53,105 nucleotides of DNA, taken from assembly GCF_014646635.1 (NCBI RefSeq), contig NZ_BMNQ01000017.1, positions 1 through 53,105 of the forward strand, read 5' to 3'. Of the stretch, positions 45,418 through 53,105 are shown one piece after another. This DNA is from Lentibacillus kapialis. Lineage in GTDB: Bacteria; Bacillota; Bacilli; Bacillales; Amphibacillaceae. The notes under the pieces were generated by a model that saw only the letters and a list, made by a program, of their open reading frames with translations, was not told the DNA's origin and searched no databases. Made by a program: the position numbers and the translations under genes. Numbering within the stretch: the first letter of the stretch is position 1; each line of letters begins with the position of its first letter.

Positions 45418-45469
45418 GGCTTCCCCACCAACTTTCCGGGAAAATAATCTATTTCCCACATTATATTAA

Positions 45470-46876
45470 TCATCTATTTCCAGCAGATTGCTTCTTCTTT
45501 TCTAAAAATAAAGCGAGAAACAAGCCCGTTATAGCAAACAAAAAAGCGACGAAAAAGGCGGTTTTCACGCCGGTCAAATAATTAGCGGGCTGCATAGTCT
45601 CAGCTCCCGCCGCGGCACTGCTGATAAATGAGATAATGAATGTTAATCCCAGCGATCCTCCAAATTGACGAGCCGTATTGATGACCGCCGTCCCATGCGG
45701 AATTAGTTTATCAGGTAACGCATTGATGCCGGCGGTCATAATCGGCATATTGATCAATCCTACACCGGCCATAGCCATCATGAACAATACCATCGTTATA
45801 ATAAACGGCGTATCAAGACTAAGAATAAAATGAAACCCGAGCGTGCTTATGCTGAGCAAAACAAAGCCAATTAGCGCAATGATTTTTCCGCCGTATTTAT
45901 CAAACAAGTTTCCGGCGAACAACGACATGACAGCGAGTGTCAAAGCTCCGGGCATCACAATCAGACCACCGAGAAAGGCTGAATGCTGCTGAGCGTTTTG
46001 CACATACATCGGCAGCATGGTCTCAGTCGATATGAGCAAACTGAATGCCAGAATGGATATGAACGCAACAAGAGCAAAAACAGGCACTTTAAGTACGCGC
46101 AGTTCCAAAATAGGTACCTGAAGCCGCAGCTGCCGAATCACAAATAAAGCCAGCGCCACGGCACCGGCGGTCAGACCGGCAAGTGTTGCTGGGTCAGTGA
46201 ATCCGCTCCCCTCCACCTGATTGAAAGCATAAAGCAATCCGCCAAAACCAACGGATGACAGTAAAATGGATAACAGATCAATGTTCGTTGGTTGCTGTTC
46301 TGTAACATTGCGCATATACAGATAAACCAAAAGCAGAATACACGCTGCAATCGGCAGAGTTAACAGGAATAAAGCACGCCAGTCGAAATAATTGACCAAG
46401 ACACCGGATATTGGCGGGCCAACCGCGGGCGCAACATTAATGACAAGCCCGGCAAGCCCCATTGCAAATCCTCTTTTTTCCCTGGGATACATCAGAAACA
46501 AAATCGTTTGCATGAGCGGTATCATAATGCCTGAACCCATCCCCTGAAAAATCCGACCTACAAGCAGGATGGGGAAAGAAGGTGCCACTAGACAAATCAA
46601 TGTACCGATTAAAAATAACAACATAGCACTCATCATCAGATTCCGAGTTTTAAACGTATCAATAAAATAAGCCGTTATCGGGATCAAAACGGCGATTGTT
46701 AACATATAACCGGTTGTCAGCCATTGCACATCAGTCGAGTTGATCGCAAACTCGTTCATGATTTTTGGAAAAGCTGTGATGAGCAGAAACTGTGTCAAAA
46801 CAGATAAAAAGGAGGCCGATAACGTAATCGCCACAATCAATCTTCTATGAAAACGTGATAAATTCGTCGCATTCAT
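45470..46876 (-). CDS. MFS multidrug exporter, DHA2 (EmrB/LmrB-like) family
   Basis: Drug:proton antiporter of 468 residues with the 14-segment DHA2 plan. VQWLTTGYMLTIAVLIPITAYF (in part) in the first helices, the VGRIFQGMGSGIMIPL motif and motif C as AVGPPISGVL are characteristic. It expels toxic compounds through the membrane. A GGAGGAC site precedes ATG. Paired with a PAP2 phosphatase on the same strand, which could be a combined antibiotic-stress unit, although no regulator is next to it. Confidence 0.9.
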   Translation of the reverse strand: MNATNLSRFHRRLIVAITLSASFLSVLTQFLLITAFPKIMNEFAINSTDVQWLTTGYMLTIAVLIPITAYFIDTFKTRNLMMSAMLLFLIGTLICLVAPSFPILLVGRIFQGMGSGIMIPLMQTILFLMYPREKRGFAMGLAGLVINVAPAVGPPISGVLVNYFDWRALFLLTLPIAACILLLVYLYMRNVTEQQPTNIDLLSILLSSVGFGGLLYAFNQVEGSGFTDPATLAGLTAGAVALALFVIRQLRLQVPILELRVLKVPVFALVAFISILAFSLLISTETMLPMYVQNAQQHSAFLGGLIVMPGALTLAVMSLFAGNLFDKYGGKIIALIGFVLLSISTLGFHFILSLDTPFIITMVLFMMAMAGVGLINMPIMTAGINALPDKLIPHGTAVINTARQFGGSLGLTFIISFISSAAAGAETMQPANYLTGVKTAFFVAFLFAITGLFLALFLEKKKQSAGNR

Positions 46877-47214
46877 CTTATCTGTCCTCCTTTATTTTTA
46901 ACGCTTGATATGTTTATCTCGACACCATATTATATGTCCACAGGATGTTTCAACAATTGAATACAAATAAATGACCTTTTCAATCATATCACTGTAAAGC
47001 TCTTTTTACTATAATCAGGAACTGAGCAGAAAAAGTGCCATGTTGAAACTGCACGCGACATGTTTTATGTTCCCGATTCGATTATAATAGTAAAGCCAGA
47101 CTGAAAAAACATGACACTATTCATACGGTAATAGGCACCTTGGTGTACCCAAAGCTAAAAAAGGGTATAGAGCAACGTGAGGGAATTTACTAAACATCCA
47201 AGGAGGTTTTTTCT
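46877..47214. other. Divergent intergenic region
   Basis: Between the MFS exporter and butanediol dehydrogenase genes. A TATAAT at 47083-47088 could be the dehydrogenase promoter (weak -35), and AAGGAGG lies before that start codon. No gene, repeat or clear operator is seen. Confidence 0.4.
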
Positions 47215-48267
47215 ATGAAAGCAGCAGTATGGCATGGGAAACAAGATATTCGCGTGGAAGAACGCGCAGTGCCTAACATTGCCGATAACCAAGTGAAAGT
47301 AAAAGTGGCCTGGACGGGTATTTGCGGCAGCGACTTGCACGAATATAGCGCTGGAGCAAGCCTGATACCGGAAAATGAGCCGGATCCACTGACAGGTAAA
47401 CAAGCGCCATTAACGATGGGACATGAATTTTCCGGTATCATAGAAGAAGTAGGCGCCCATGTAAAGGACATTGAAAAAGGCGATCGCGTCGCTATCAACC
47501 CGTTAATTACTAAAGGCGACCACCCTGATCCATTAGTCGATATGTACGAAGGTTTTGGGTTTATCGGACTAACTTCGGACGGTGGATTTGCCAAACACGC
47601 AGTCGTTGATGCTAAACATGCGATTAAACTGCCACAAGGCATGTCCTTAGAACATGCGGCATTGGTCGAGCCTACCGCAGTAGCTGTTCAAGCGATTAAA
47701 GAATCCGATATGAGATTCGGTGACACAGCCGCAGTATTTGGAGCCGGACCAATCGGATTATTAACCATAATTGCCGCAAAAGCTGCCGGTGCCAAAGAAG
47801 TATTTGCGTTTGATTTATCTGATGCACGCCTGCAAAAAGCACAAGAAGTCGGGGCTACCCACACTGTTAATTCAAGCGAACAGGACCCTGTTGACTATAT
47901 ACACAATCTATATCCCGATGGCGTCGACGTGGCTTTTGAAGTTGCCGGCGTTGAACCTACTTTTAATCAGGCAATTGAAGTCACCCGCCCAAGAGGTATG
48001 ATGACCATTGTGGCCCTTTACGAGAAACCGATACAGTTTGAACCGATGCAATTGACCGGAAGCGGCGTTCACCTGGCTTCCTCTTTGGCGTACGAACCTG
48101 ACGTGTTCAAAAATACCATAACACTCATGGGGACCGGTCAAATCGATCCCACCCCTGTTATCACGGACCATATCGAGCTTGACGACATTGTTTCCAAAGG
48201 ATTTGATGCGCTCCTCAGTGATAAATCCCAGGCAAAAATACTGGTGAAATTAAGCGGAGAGACATAA
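47215..48267 (+). CDS. bdhA: 2,3-butanediol dehydrogenase-like zinc alcohol dehydrogenase
   Basis: Medium-chain dehydrogenase of 350 residues interconverting acetoin and 2,3-butanediol with NAD(H) in the BdhA family. Catalytic zinc ligands: Cys in GICGSDLHEY near residue 37, the GHEFSG His/Glu near residue 70, and Glu in ALVEPTAVA near 152. NAD motif GAGPIGLL near 177. The structural-zinc Cys quartet is absent, as in B. subtilis BdhA. ATG at 47215 follows AAGGAGG. Activity on other vicinal diols or sorbitol-like polyols cannot be excluded. Confidence 0.88.
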   Translation: MKAAVWHGKQDIRVEERAVPNIADNQVKVKVAWTGICGSDLHEYSAGASLIPENEPDPLTGKQAPLTMGHEFSGIIEEVGAHVKDIEKGDRVAINPLITKGDHPDPLVDMYEGFGFIGLTSDGGFAKHAVVDAKHAIKLPQGMSLEHAALVEPTAVAVQAIKESDMRFGDTAAVFGAGPIGLLTIIAAKAAGAKEVFAFDLSDARLQKAQEVGATHTVNSSEQDPVDYIHNLYPDGVDVAFEVAGVEPTFNQAIEVTRPRGMMTIVALYEKPIQFEPMQLTGSGVHLASSLAYEPDVFKNTITLMGTGQIDPTPVITDHIELDDIVSKGFDALLSDKSQAKILVKLSGET

Positions 48268-48280
48268 TAAATAGCCCGTA

Positions 48281-48335
48281 AAAACAGCATCTGCCATTTA
48301 CTCTGTTCCAGGAATTCAATGGCAGATGCTGTTTT
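48281..48335 (+). terminator. Terminator after butanediol dehydrogenase
   Basis: An 18-bp perfect stem: AAAACAGCATCTGCCATT (48281-48298) with AATGGCAGATGCTGTTTT (48318-48335). The final TTTT of the stem and AATAG follow. Confidence 0.92.
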
Positions 48336-48427
48336 AATAGTCATCATCTAGTCAAGACGACCCGAAAATGTTGTATTCGACAATATTCATCAAAATTCGT
48401 AACGTGACAGCCAGCCAAACCTACAGC

Positions 48428-49843
48428 CTATTCATGTGCTTCACGCTGGATGTCCGTAACTTCAGCCATAGTCAAACCTGTAGATTCTGCAACAAGCGCC
48501 ATTTCCATACCATTTTGCAGAAGATTGCGGGCAATTGCCACTTTTGTGCTTTGTTCCGCCCGCTTTTCCTTTTGTTCTGCCTCTTTAAACCTTTGCTCCG
48601 TTCTTTTCGACTTTTGTTCCGTTTCCGTTGCCGTTTGTTGCTCCTTTTTCCTTTGTTCCACTTTTTGCTTTTCTTGCGCTATCGCTTGCTTTCTTTGCTC
48701 CAATTCTTGCTTTTCTCGCTCTAATTCTTGCTTTCCTTGATCCAACTCTTGCTTTCCTTGCTCTAATTCCTGCTCTCCTCGCTCTAATTCTTGCTTTCCT
48801 TGCTCTAATTCTCCCTTTCCTTGATCCAACTCTTGCTTTCTTTGCTCCAACTCTTGCTTTCCTCGCTCTAATTCTTGCCTTCCTTGCTCTAATTCTTGCT
48901 CTCCTTGCTCTAATTTTTGCTCTCCTTGCTCTATCGCTTGCTTTTGCAATTCCATCCTCCGTTTGAATGCTTCCTCATCCATGATTTGCTTCAAACGTGA
49001 ATCGTAAATCAATCGCTGTTCCTGTGTCGTGCTCAGTTCTTCCCAGTTTTTAAAGGTTTTACGCAACGATTCGTCTTTCATGGAAATCACCTCCAGTTCT
49101 TTATAGACATCACGATAGATTTTCCCATTTCTATGATCGACCATACCAAGCAACAGCAACCATCTTGCTAACACGCTATTCCATGGGTCCAGTTTATCAC
49201 GTTTCCAGTCTTTCATTAACTTAGATATCTCAATAAAATGAAATTCCATCACATTCGTCAGTTTGGCTTGACTCTCATCGTCGTATAAATGATACGAGCT
49301 GTGGAAGCGTTCCGTTTCATTGAAAAGGCTAAAATTCAAAATATTGATGGCAATGACCGGTCGCAACTCAGAATACGCCATTCCTTTTCCAAGTGGATGT
49401 GCATATGCCTTGGACCAATAATACAAGGAGCGTTTCATCATATCGTATTTGTTTGTAAATTGAATTTCTATATTAATCCATTCGTCAGCATCGGTTACGA
49501 CTAACAGATCCAGTCTCGATTGCTTATCATCCCTATACTCCCCACCGAGTTCTGTATTTTCAAATGAAATGTCCCTGACTAGGTTTCTGCCAGTCTTTTG
49601 CAGGATAGCATTTAAAAATATGACGGTCATTTCTTTATTCTTTTCACTACCAAACAATTGCTTGAAGGCATAATCCACTTTCAAATCCATAAGTTTTTCC
49701 AAGGAGATACGTTTGGAGACTTTTGAGTGTTTGCTTTCGTCATTTGCACTCTTATCCCTTGAGTATTCACCTTGACCTTCCATAACTTGAATCATTGCGT
49801 TGTGATTTAGGGCTCTCTTATTACAACGTTCGGTCAGTATCAT
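48428..49843 (-). CDS. Rpn family nuclease / PD-(D/E)XK transposase-like protein with heptad-repeat tail
   Basis: A 471-residue protein. The N-terminal domain (about 50-290) matches the Rpn/PDDEXK_2 type: DLKVDYAFKQLFG, RLDLLVVTDADEWINIEIQ with the Asp and the Glu-x-Gln of the catalytic core, and YYWSKAYAHPLGKGMAYSEL. Residues 305-402 are fourteen tandem heptads of the type ELEQGKQ, a coiled coil far longer than usual. The end (ARNLLQNGMEMALVAESTGL) is the family's small helical tail. Rpn proteins promote recA-independent recombination in E. coli. AAAAGGAAG precedes the ATG. Confidence 0.88.
   Translation of the reverse strand: MILTERCNKRALNHNAMIQVMEGQGEYSRDKSANDESKHSKVSKRISLEKLMDLKVDYAFKQLFGSEKNKEMTVIFLNAILQKTGRNLVRDISFENTELGGEYRDDKQSRLDLLVVTDADEWINIEIQFTNKYDMMKRSLYYWSKAYAHPLGKGMAYSELRPVIAINILNFSLFNETERFHSSYHLYDDESQAKLTNVMEFHFIEISKLMKDWKRDKLDPWNSVLARWLLLLGMVDHRNGKIYRDVYKELEVISMKDESLRKTFKNWEELSTTQEQRLIYDSRLKQIMDEEAFKRRMELQKQAIEQGEQKLEQGEQELEQGRQELERGKQELEQRKQELDQGKGELEQGKQELERGEQELEQGKQELDQGKQELEREKQELEQRKQAIAQEKQKVEQRKKEQQTATETEQKSKRTEQRFKEAEQKEKRAEQSTKVAIARNLLQNGMEMALVAESTGLTMAEVTDIQREAHE
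48638..48931 (-). repeat. Coding 21-bp minisatellite (14 heptad units)
   Basis: The heptad region of the Rpn-type protein is encoded by about fourteen 21-bp units, plus-strand pattern CTCTAATTCTTGCTTTCCTT with TTTG, CTCG and GATC variants. It keeps frame because 21 is a multiple of three and can change length without frameshift. Confidence 0.88.
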
Positions 49844-50038
49844 GGCAACGCTTCCTTTTATATGATATGAAGGTTTGACAGGGATGCTTTTCTGAATCTA
49901 TTATATCATAACTTTCGTAATAGAACAAGTGTTCTTTTTTATAAAAATGACAAGTCCCCAAACCAAATAATTGACCGGTATTAAGGTGTTTGGTAGTTTT
50001 ATAACCAATTATATTATTTGTGTTAAGGGAGGGGACAT

Positions 50039-51559
50039 ATGTCAACTCAACATGAACAAACATCCAGTTCAAAAAAAATATTGTTTCGCATATTGGATGG
50101 AATCGAGTGGCTGGGGAATAAGTTGCCTTCACCATTATTACTTTTTGCCCTATTAGCACTGATGGTTATTCTGGCATCGGCCCTGTTCTCCGGGGTTTCT
50201 GTCACCAATCCTACATCAGACGAAGTAATCAAGGTTCAAAATTTATTTTCAGTTGATGGACTGCAATATATTTTTCAGAATGCTGTTGATAACTTTATCG
50301 GTTTTGCCCCACTTGGTGCGGTGCTAGTGACTATGCTCGGGATTGGACTAGCAGAACAAACAGGACTGGTTCAGGCAGCATTGAAAGGAACTGTATTCTC
50401 TTTCCCTGCTAAACTATTAACAGCTGCTTTGGTTTTTGCTGGGGCAATGTCCAGTATTGCAGTGAACGCCGGCTATATTGTACTACCCCCCCTTGGTGCG
50501 GCTTTGTTTCTCGGACTGGGAAGACATCCGCTTGCCGGACTGACCGCAGCATTTGCCGGGGTGTCTGGCGGATTTGGCGCAAATCTGTTTTTAACCTCAA
50601 CAGACGCTATCCTGGCCGAACTTACTTCGGAGGCTGCGGCAACGATTGACCCTGCATATGCAGAAACTATTGCAGTATCCATGAACTGGTTTTTTGCAGC
50701 TGTATCAATCATCCTGGTTACAGCTGTCGGCACATGGGTAACTACGAAAATTGTTGAACCGCGACTTGGGGCATATGAAGGAGAAATTGCGGAAGAGGAG
50801 CTCGCTACACTGTCAGCGCAGGAGAAAAAGGGGATGCGCTTTGCCGGGATAGGCTTCCTGATTACAGCTGTTGTCATGGCCTATTTATCAGCTGGACCAC
50901 TGCGAGGCGACGGAAAATACCTTGAATCACCCTTTTTTGATTCACTTGTTTTTGTCATTTTCATTTTATTTTTTATTCCGGGACTAATTTATGGTATAAC
51001 CACAAAAGTTATCCGGAATGACAAGGATCTGACACAGTTCCTGGGAAAAACAATGGCCAGTATGAGCGGGTATATTGCACTCGCCTTTACAGCAGGGCAG
51101 TTCATCGCCTATTTCAGGGAAACAAACATGGGAACAGTGCTTGCCGTTAGAGGGGCCGAATTCCTTAACAACACAGGATTCGACGGTTTTGGATTGATAC
51201 TTGTATTTATTTTTATTACGATGGGAATCAACTTTTTCATTGGCAGTTCATCCGCCAAGTGGGTCATCCTGGCACCGGTTTTTGTACCCATTATGATGAA
51301 CCTTGGCTATTCACCGGAATTCACAACTGTGATTTACCGCCTGTCAGATTCGGTCACCAATATCATTACGCCACTGTTACTATATTTTCCAATGATTATC
51401 GCATTTGCACAGCGCTATGATAAATCGATTGGAATTGGCACTTTAATTTCGATGATGATTCCATATTCCGTGGCATTTTTAATCAGCTGGGTTATCTTGC
51501 TGTTTGTCTGGATGCTGCTTGGTATTCCGGTTGGCCCTGGGGCGGAAATTTATTATTGA
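50039..51559 (+). CDS. AbgT family transporter
   Basis: Membrane protein of 506 residues, normal for the AbgT family (p-aminobenzoyl-glutamate import in AbgT, sulphonamide/antimetabolite export in MtrF/YdaH). Family segments include LPSPLLLFALLALMVI, FAPLGAVLVTMLGIGLAEQTGL, GGFGANLFLTSTDAILAE and the late FFIGSSSAKWVILAPVFVPI, YRLSDSVTNIITPLL. AAGGGAGGGG precedes the ATG. It stands alone, divergent from the Rpn gene; no aminobenzoyl-glutamate hydrolase is adjacent, so the direction and substrate are uncertain. Confidence 0.93.
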   Translation: MSTQHEQTSSSKKILFRILDGIEWLGNKLPSPLLLFALLALMVILASALFSGVSVTNPTSDEVIKVQNLFSVDGLQYIFQNAVDNFIGFAPLGAVLVTMLGIGLAEQTGLVQAALKGTVFSFPAKLLTAALVFAGAMSSIAVNAGYIVLPPLGAALFLGLGRHPLAGLTAAFAGVSGGFGANLFLTSTDAILAELTSEAAATIDPAYAETIAVSMNWFFAAVSIILVTAVGTWVTTKIVEPRLGAYEGEIAEEELATLSAQEKKGMRFAGIGFLITAVVMAYLSAGPLRGDGKYLESPFFDSLVFVIFILFFIPGLIYGITTKVIRNDKDLTQFLGKTMASMSGYIALAFTAGQFIAYFRETNMGTVLAVRGAEFLNNTGFDGFGLILVFIFITMGINFFIGSSSAKWVILAPVFVPIMMNLGYSPEFTTVIYRLSDSVTNIITPLLLYFPMIIAFAQRYDKSIGIGTLISMMIPYSVAFLISWVILLFVWMLLGIPVGPGAEIYY

Positions 51560-51573
51560 TAGATTAGAAAGCT

Positions 51574-51668
51574 GTCATTAGAAAAACTCGGCATTCGCCT
51601 CGTCTTATAGCGAATGCCGAAGCTTTTCTTATAAAGTCATCCATATTTTATACTTTCTGACGTTACAA
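51574..51668 (+). repeat. Dispersed hairpin-plus-tail repeat, copy 4
   Basis: GTCATTAGAAAAACTCGGC, stem TCGGCATTCGC (51588-51598) with GCGAATGCCGA (51610-51620), AGCTTTTCTTATAAAGTC and the tail ending TATACTTTCTGACGTTA. It forms the terminator region of the AbgT gene, just as copy 3 does for the LysR gene. Confidence 0.85.
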
Positions 51669-51756
51669 AATAGCCTAGTTCCTACTTTGACAGCTTTTTT
51701 ATTTTCCTGAAAACCTCAATAGCAGTTTTCATCCAGCCAGATTGAAGACGTGCCTT

Positions 51757-51780
51757 ATTCGACAAAATTCGGGTGGTGAC
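51757..51780. repeat. ATTCGACAAAATTCGGG short repeat, second copy
   Basis: ATTCGACAAAATTCGGGTGG then TGAC, matching the copy at 12580 over its first 17 bases. Confidence 0.55.
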
Positions 51781-51834
51781 AATACGTTAGCGGTCGGAAC
51801 TTATTAAGTTTCGCAATTTGATATTGTTCCGGCT

Positions 51835-52061
51835 GTTGACCAAAATCTATGGTTGACAAATTAGATGTCATTTTGACGTCAGCAGTCGCTTCGGAAAAAC
51901 ACGACGCTTTCCGTGGGCTTGTCTTCAGCCTCCTCGAAAAAGAAGGTCGCTTTTTCTGCGGGGTCTTCACACTGCGCATTCCCACAGGAGTCTCCGTGTT
52001 TTTCCTCCGCTAGCTAGTTTCACTATTATATTCACTCATTCATTTCAACCATAGATTTTGG
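51835..52061. mobile_element. MITE-like element bounded by a 17-bp inverted repeat
   Basis: CCAAAATCTATGGTTGA (51840-51856) is repeated exactly inverted as TCAACCATAGATTTTGG (52045-52061). Inside, CGGAAAAACACGACGCTTTCC, seen here as CGGAAAAACACG and GACGCTTTCCGTGGGC, then CAGCCTCCTCG, GCGGGGTCTTCAC, CACAGGAGTCTCCG and CGTGTTTTTCC match the interior of the 9.9-kb element. The right arm is also the last codons and stop of the neighbouring 110-residue gene, so its end was duplicated in inverted orientation. Confidence 0.65.
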
Positions 52062-52377
52062 TGTTGACCCATTGTTCCTTTAATACAATTCTATCAAGTG
52101 TAATAAGTGCTCCGCCTTCTTCAAATTCAAAACCATTATTTAATAGTGTTGACATGATGTATTCCTCATCACCAGATACAGCATCGGCACTAATCAAGGC
52201 ATCCTTTTCCTGATTAAAACTAAACATGTTATAAAAATTATATATGATACTACCAATGTGGATTGGTTCATTTATTCCCTCTTCCATAAAGGAACTGACA
52301 CTTCCAAAGCCATGTACCATATTCAGTTCTTTGTCATATTCCCGGGAATAGTCAATATAAATTTCATCTATATCCAT
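52045..52377 (-). CDS. Hypothetical acidic protein
   Basis: Not recognised. 110 residues, rich in Asp/Glu and aromatic residues, no signal or membrane segment; it contains DIDEIYIDYSREYDKELNMV and GDEEYIMSTLL. GGGAGG lies seven bases before the ATG, so it is probably expressed. Small acidic orphan proteins of this kind are often immunity proteins or mobile-element cargo, but nothing here proves that. Its last codons form one arm of the inverted repeat bounding the adjacent MITE-like element. Confidence 0.55.
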   Translation of the reverse strand: MDIDEIYIDYSREYDKELNMVHGFGSVSSFMEEGINEPIHIGSIIYNFYNMFSFNQEKDALISADAVSGDEEYIMSTLLNNGFEFEEGGALITLDRIVLKEQWVNTKIYG

Positions 52378-52512
52378 TTTGGCCTCCCTATTATTTATCG
52401 TTTTTTCTAATTTGCTGCGTCAAGCAAAAATCATTTAAATACTGGAGAATTATGACAAAACGACGAAAGTGTCCCTTGAGCATTCATCCAACCTGACATA
52501 TGTCGTCAGAGA

Positions 52513-52899
52513 TTATTCCCTAAACCGAATGGGGTCTATTAACCTAAGAGCTGTCACCACAAGAATATTTACAAATAAAGTCGTTACCAGGAAGGTAGAT
52601 ATAATAGGTACTATTGTATACACCGAATAAAATTCCTCATTAATAATTAATGTCAAAGGATTGAAAGATGCCAACTGTAAATTGCCTAAAATTACATTAA
52701 CCAATATAAAATATGCACATGTCAATGTAAGTTTTTCAAATAAAAGTTTCGTGTAAACAATGTAAGAGCCAATTCTAGTCTGTATCCCAAAATATAGAAA
52801 GCACCCCAACATTAATACTGATAACACAAAGTATATACTTTGCAGTTGAGATGGCGTTACTCTAACAGAATCTAAATAATCACTAAGAAAATCAGGCAA
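52513..52899 (-). CDS. Hypothetical membrane protein
   Basis: Not recognised. 128 residues with three hydrophobic stretches (about 18-38, 54-76 and 90-118) and a charged end (RLIDPIRFRE). The only possible early start is a TTG at 52899 without a ribosome binding site, preceded by a stop two codons before, so the true N-terminus is uncertain and the gene may be a fragment. It lies in an AT-rich tract with the other orphan gene. Confidence 0.45.
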   Translation of the reverse strand: MPDFLSDYLDSVRVTPSQLQSIYFVLSVLMLGCFLYFGIQTRIGSYIVYTKLLFEKLTLTCAYFILVNVILGNLQLASFNPLTLIINEEFYSVYTIVPIISTFLVTTLFVNILVVTALRLIDPIRFRE

Positions 52900-53064
52900 A
52901 AATCACGTTTAACCCATTCATTGCCTCCATGAATGGTCCAGGATAAAAGTAAGAAATAATAGCAAATAACAGAAGAAAATTGATGATAGAATAATAATCG
53001 GACAACCCAAACAGAGAGATTTCCTAGTTTAGTATAATATAATTAAACTGGGAGGAATCATCAC

Positions 53065-53105
53065 ATGGCACAAAATAAGAAGCAATTTGATGCACAGTTC
53101 AAGCA
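53065..53105 (+). CDS. 5' end of a gene, possibly a transposase (partial)
   Basis: ATG at 53065 with GGGAGG eight bases upstream; the 13 visible residues are MAQNKKQFDAQFK, cut by the window edge. The basic QFDAQFK start resembles the first residues of insertion-sequence OrfA proteins, which is weak evidence. Upstream, AGTTTA and TAAACT flank TATAATATAAT (about 53026-53049) as an inverted repeat around a likely -10 box, recalling the operators at 10.3 kb. Confidence 0.4.
   Translation, partial: MAQNKKQFDAQFK

Noticed and set aside
48628-48966. Hydrophobic plus-strand frames opposite the Rpn gene (FLALILAFLA repeats)
   Set aside because: They are the antisense reading of the heptad minisatellite, not membrane proteins.

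Overview
The window looks like the chromosome of a low-GC, spore-former-type Bacillota, probably a moderately halophilic Bacillaceae (Lentibacillus, Virgibacillus or Oceanobacillus-like). This rests on strong AGGAGG ribosome binding sites, TTG/GTG starts, SAM-I and purine riboswitches, cre-like CcpA sites, GH4 and PTS sugar genes, and Bacillaceae-style lipoproteins and dispersed repeats. No genus can be proven from the sequence alone. No rRNA, tRNA or CRISPR array was seen.

Layout. 0.2-7.5 kb: a six-gene catabolic operon on the minus strand (Na+ symporter with a small partner, M20 hydrolase, tartrate/isopropylmalate-type dehydrogenase, SDR, aldehyde dehydrogenase) facing a FadR-type GntR regulator across a 26-bp perfect palindrome. 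7.6-16.1 kb: a YusW-like lipoprotein, a SAM-riboswitch homocysteine methyltransferase, an SDR behind twin palindromic operators, a decayed comM gene, and a guanine-type riboswitch ahead of a purine permease and adenine deaminase. 16.3-24.2 kb: Cu/Zn SOD, POT peptide transporter, OppA, a Gfo/Idh/MocA oxidoreductase with LacI regulator, threonine synthase. 24.3-27.2 kb: an AT-rich, translationally coupled three-gene cassette (PD-(D/E)XK-like sce7726, sce7725, zinc-ribbon RES protein). It is the best candidate for an uncharacterised defence or toxin system. 27.4-30.3 kb: a Tat-exported GMC dehydrogenase operon carrying its own tatA. 30.4-33.7 kb: a MocR regulator split onto both strands and interrupted by sixteen 20-bp repeats, then an amino acid permease. 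34.0-39.2 kb: hutGUI with a divergent LysR regulator, no hutH. 39.3-44.5 kb: a chitobiose-type PTS operon (GH4, IIB, IIC, IIA; UTRA regulator; ChbG deacetylase). 44.8-53.1 kb: PAP2 phosphatase, MFS exporter, butanediol dehydrogenase, Rpn-type nuclease with a heptad-repeat tail, AbgT transporter, small orphan genes and the first codons of a possible transposase.

Most genes are nutrient uptake and catabolism modules, each with a local regulator: peptides, purines, histidine products, amino sugars and small oxidised carbon compounds. Overlaid on them is an unusual load of small repeats: five separate arrays of 20-21-bp tandem repeats with related ends, four copies of a ~90-bp hairpin-plus-tail repeat, two MITE-like elements whose stems covary, and a ~200-bp element starting and ending in GTTCAAAAA / TTTTTGAAC. 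Several genes (comM, the MocR regulator) are visibly decaying next to these repeats.
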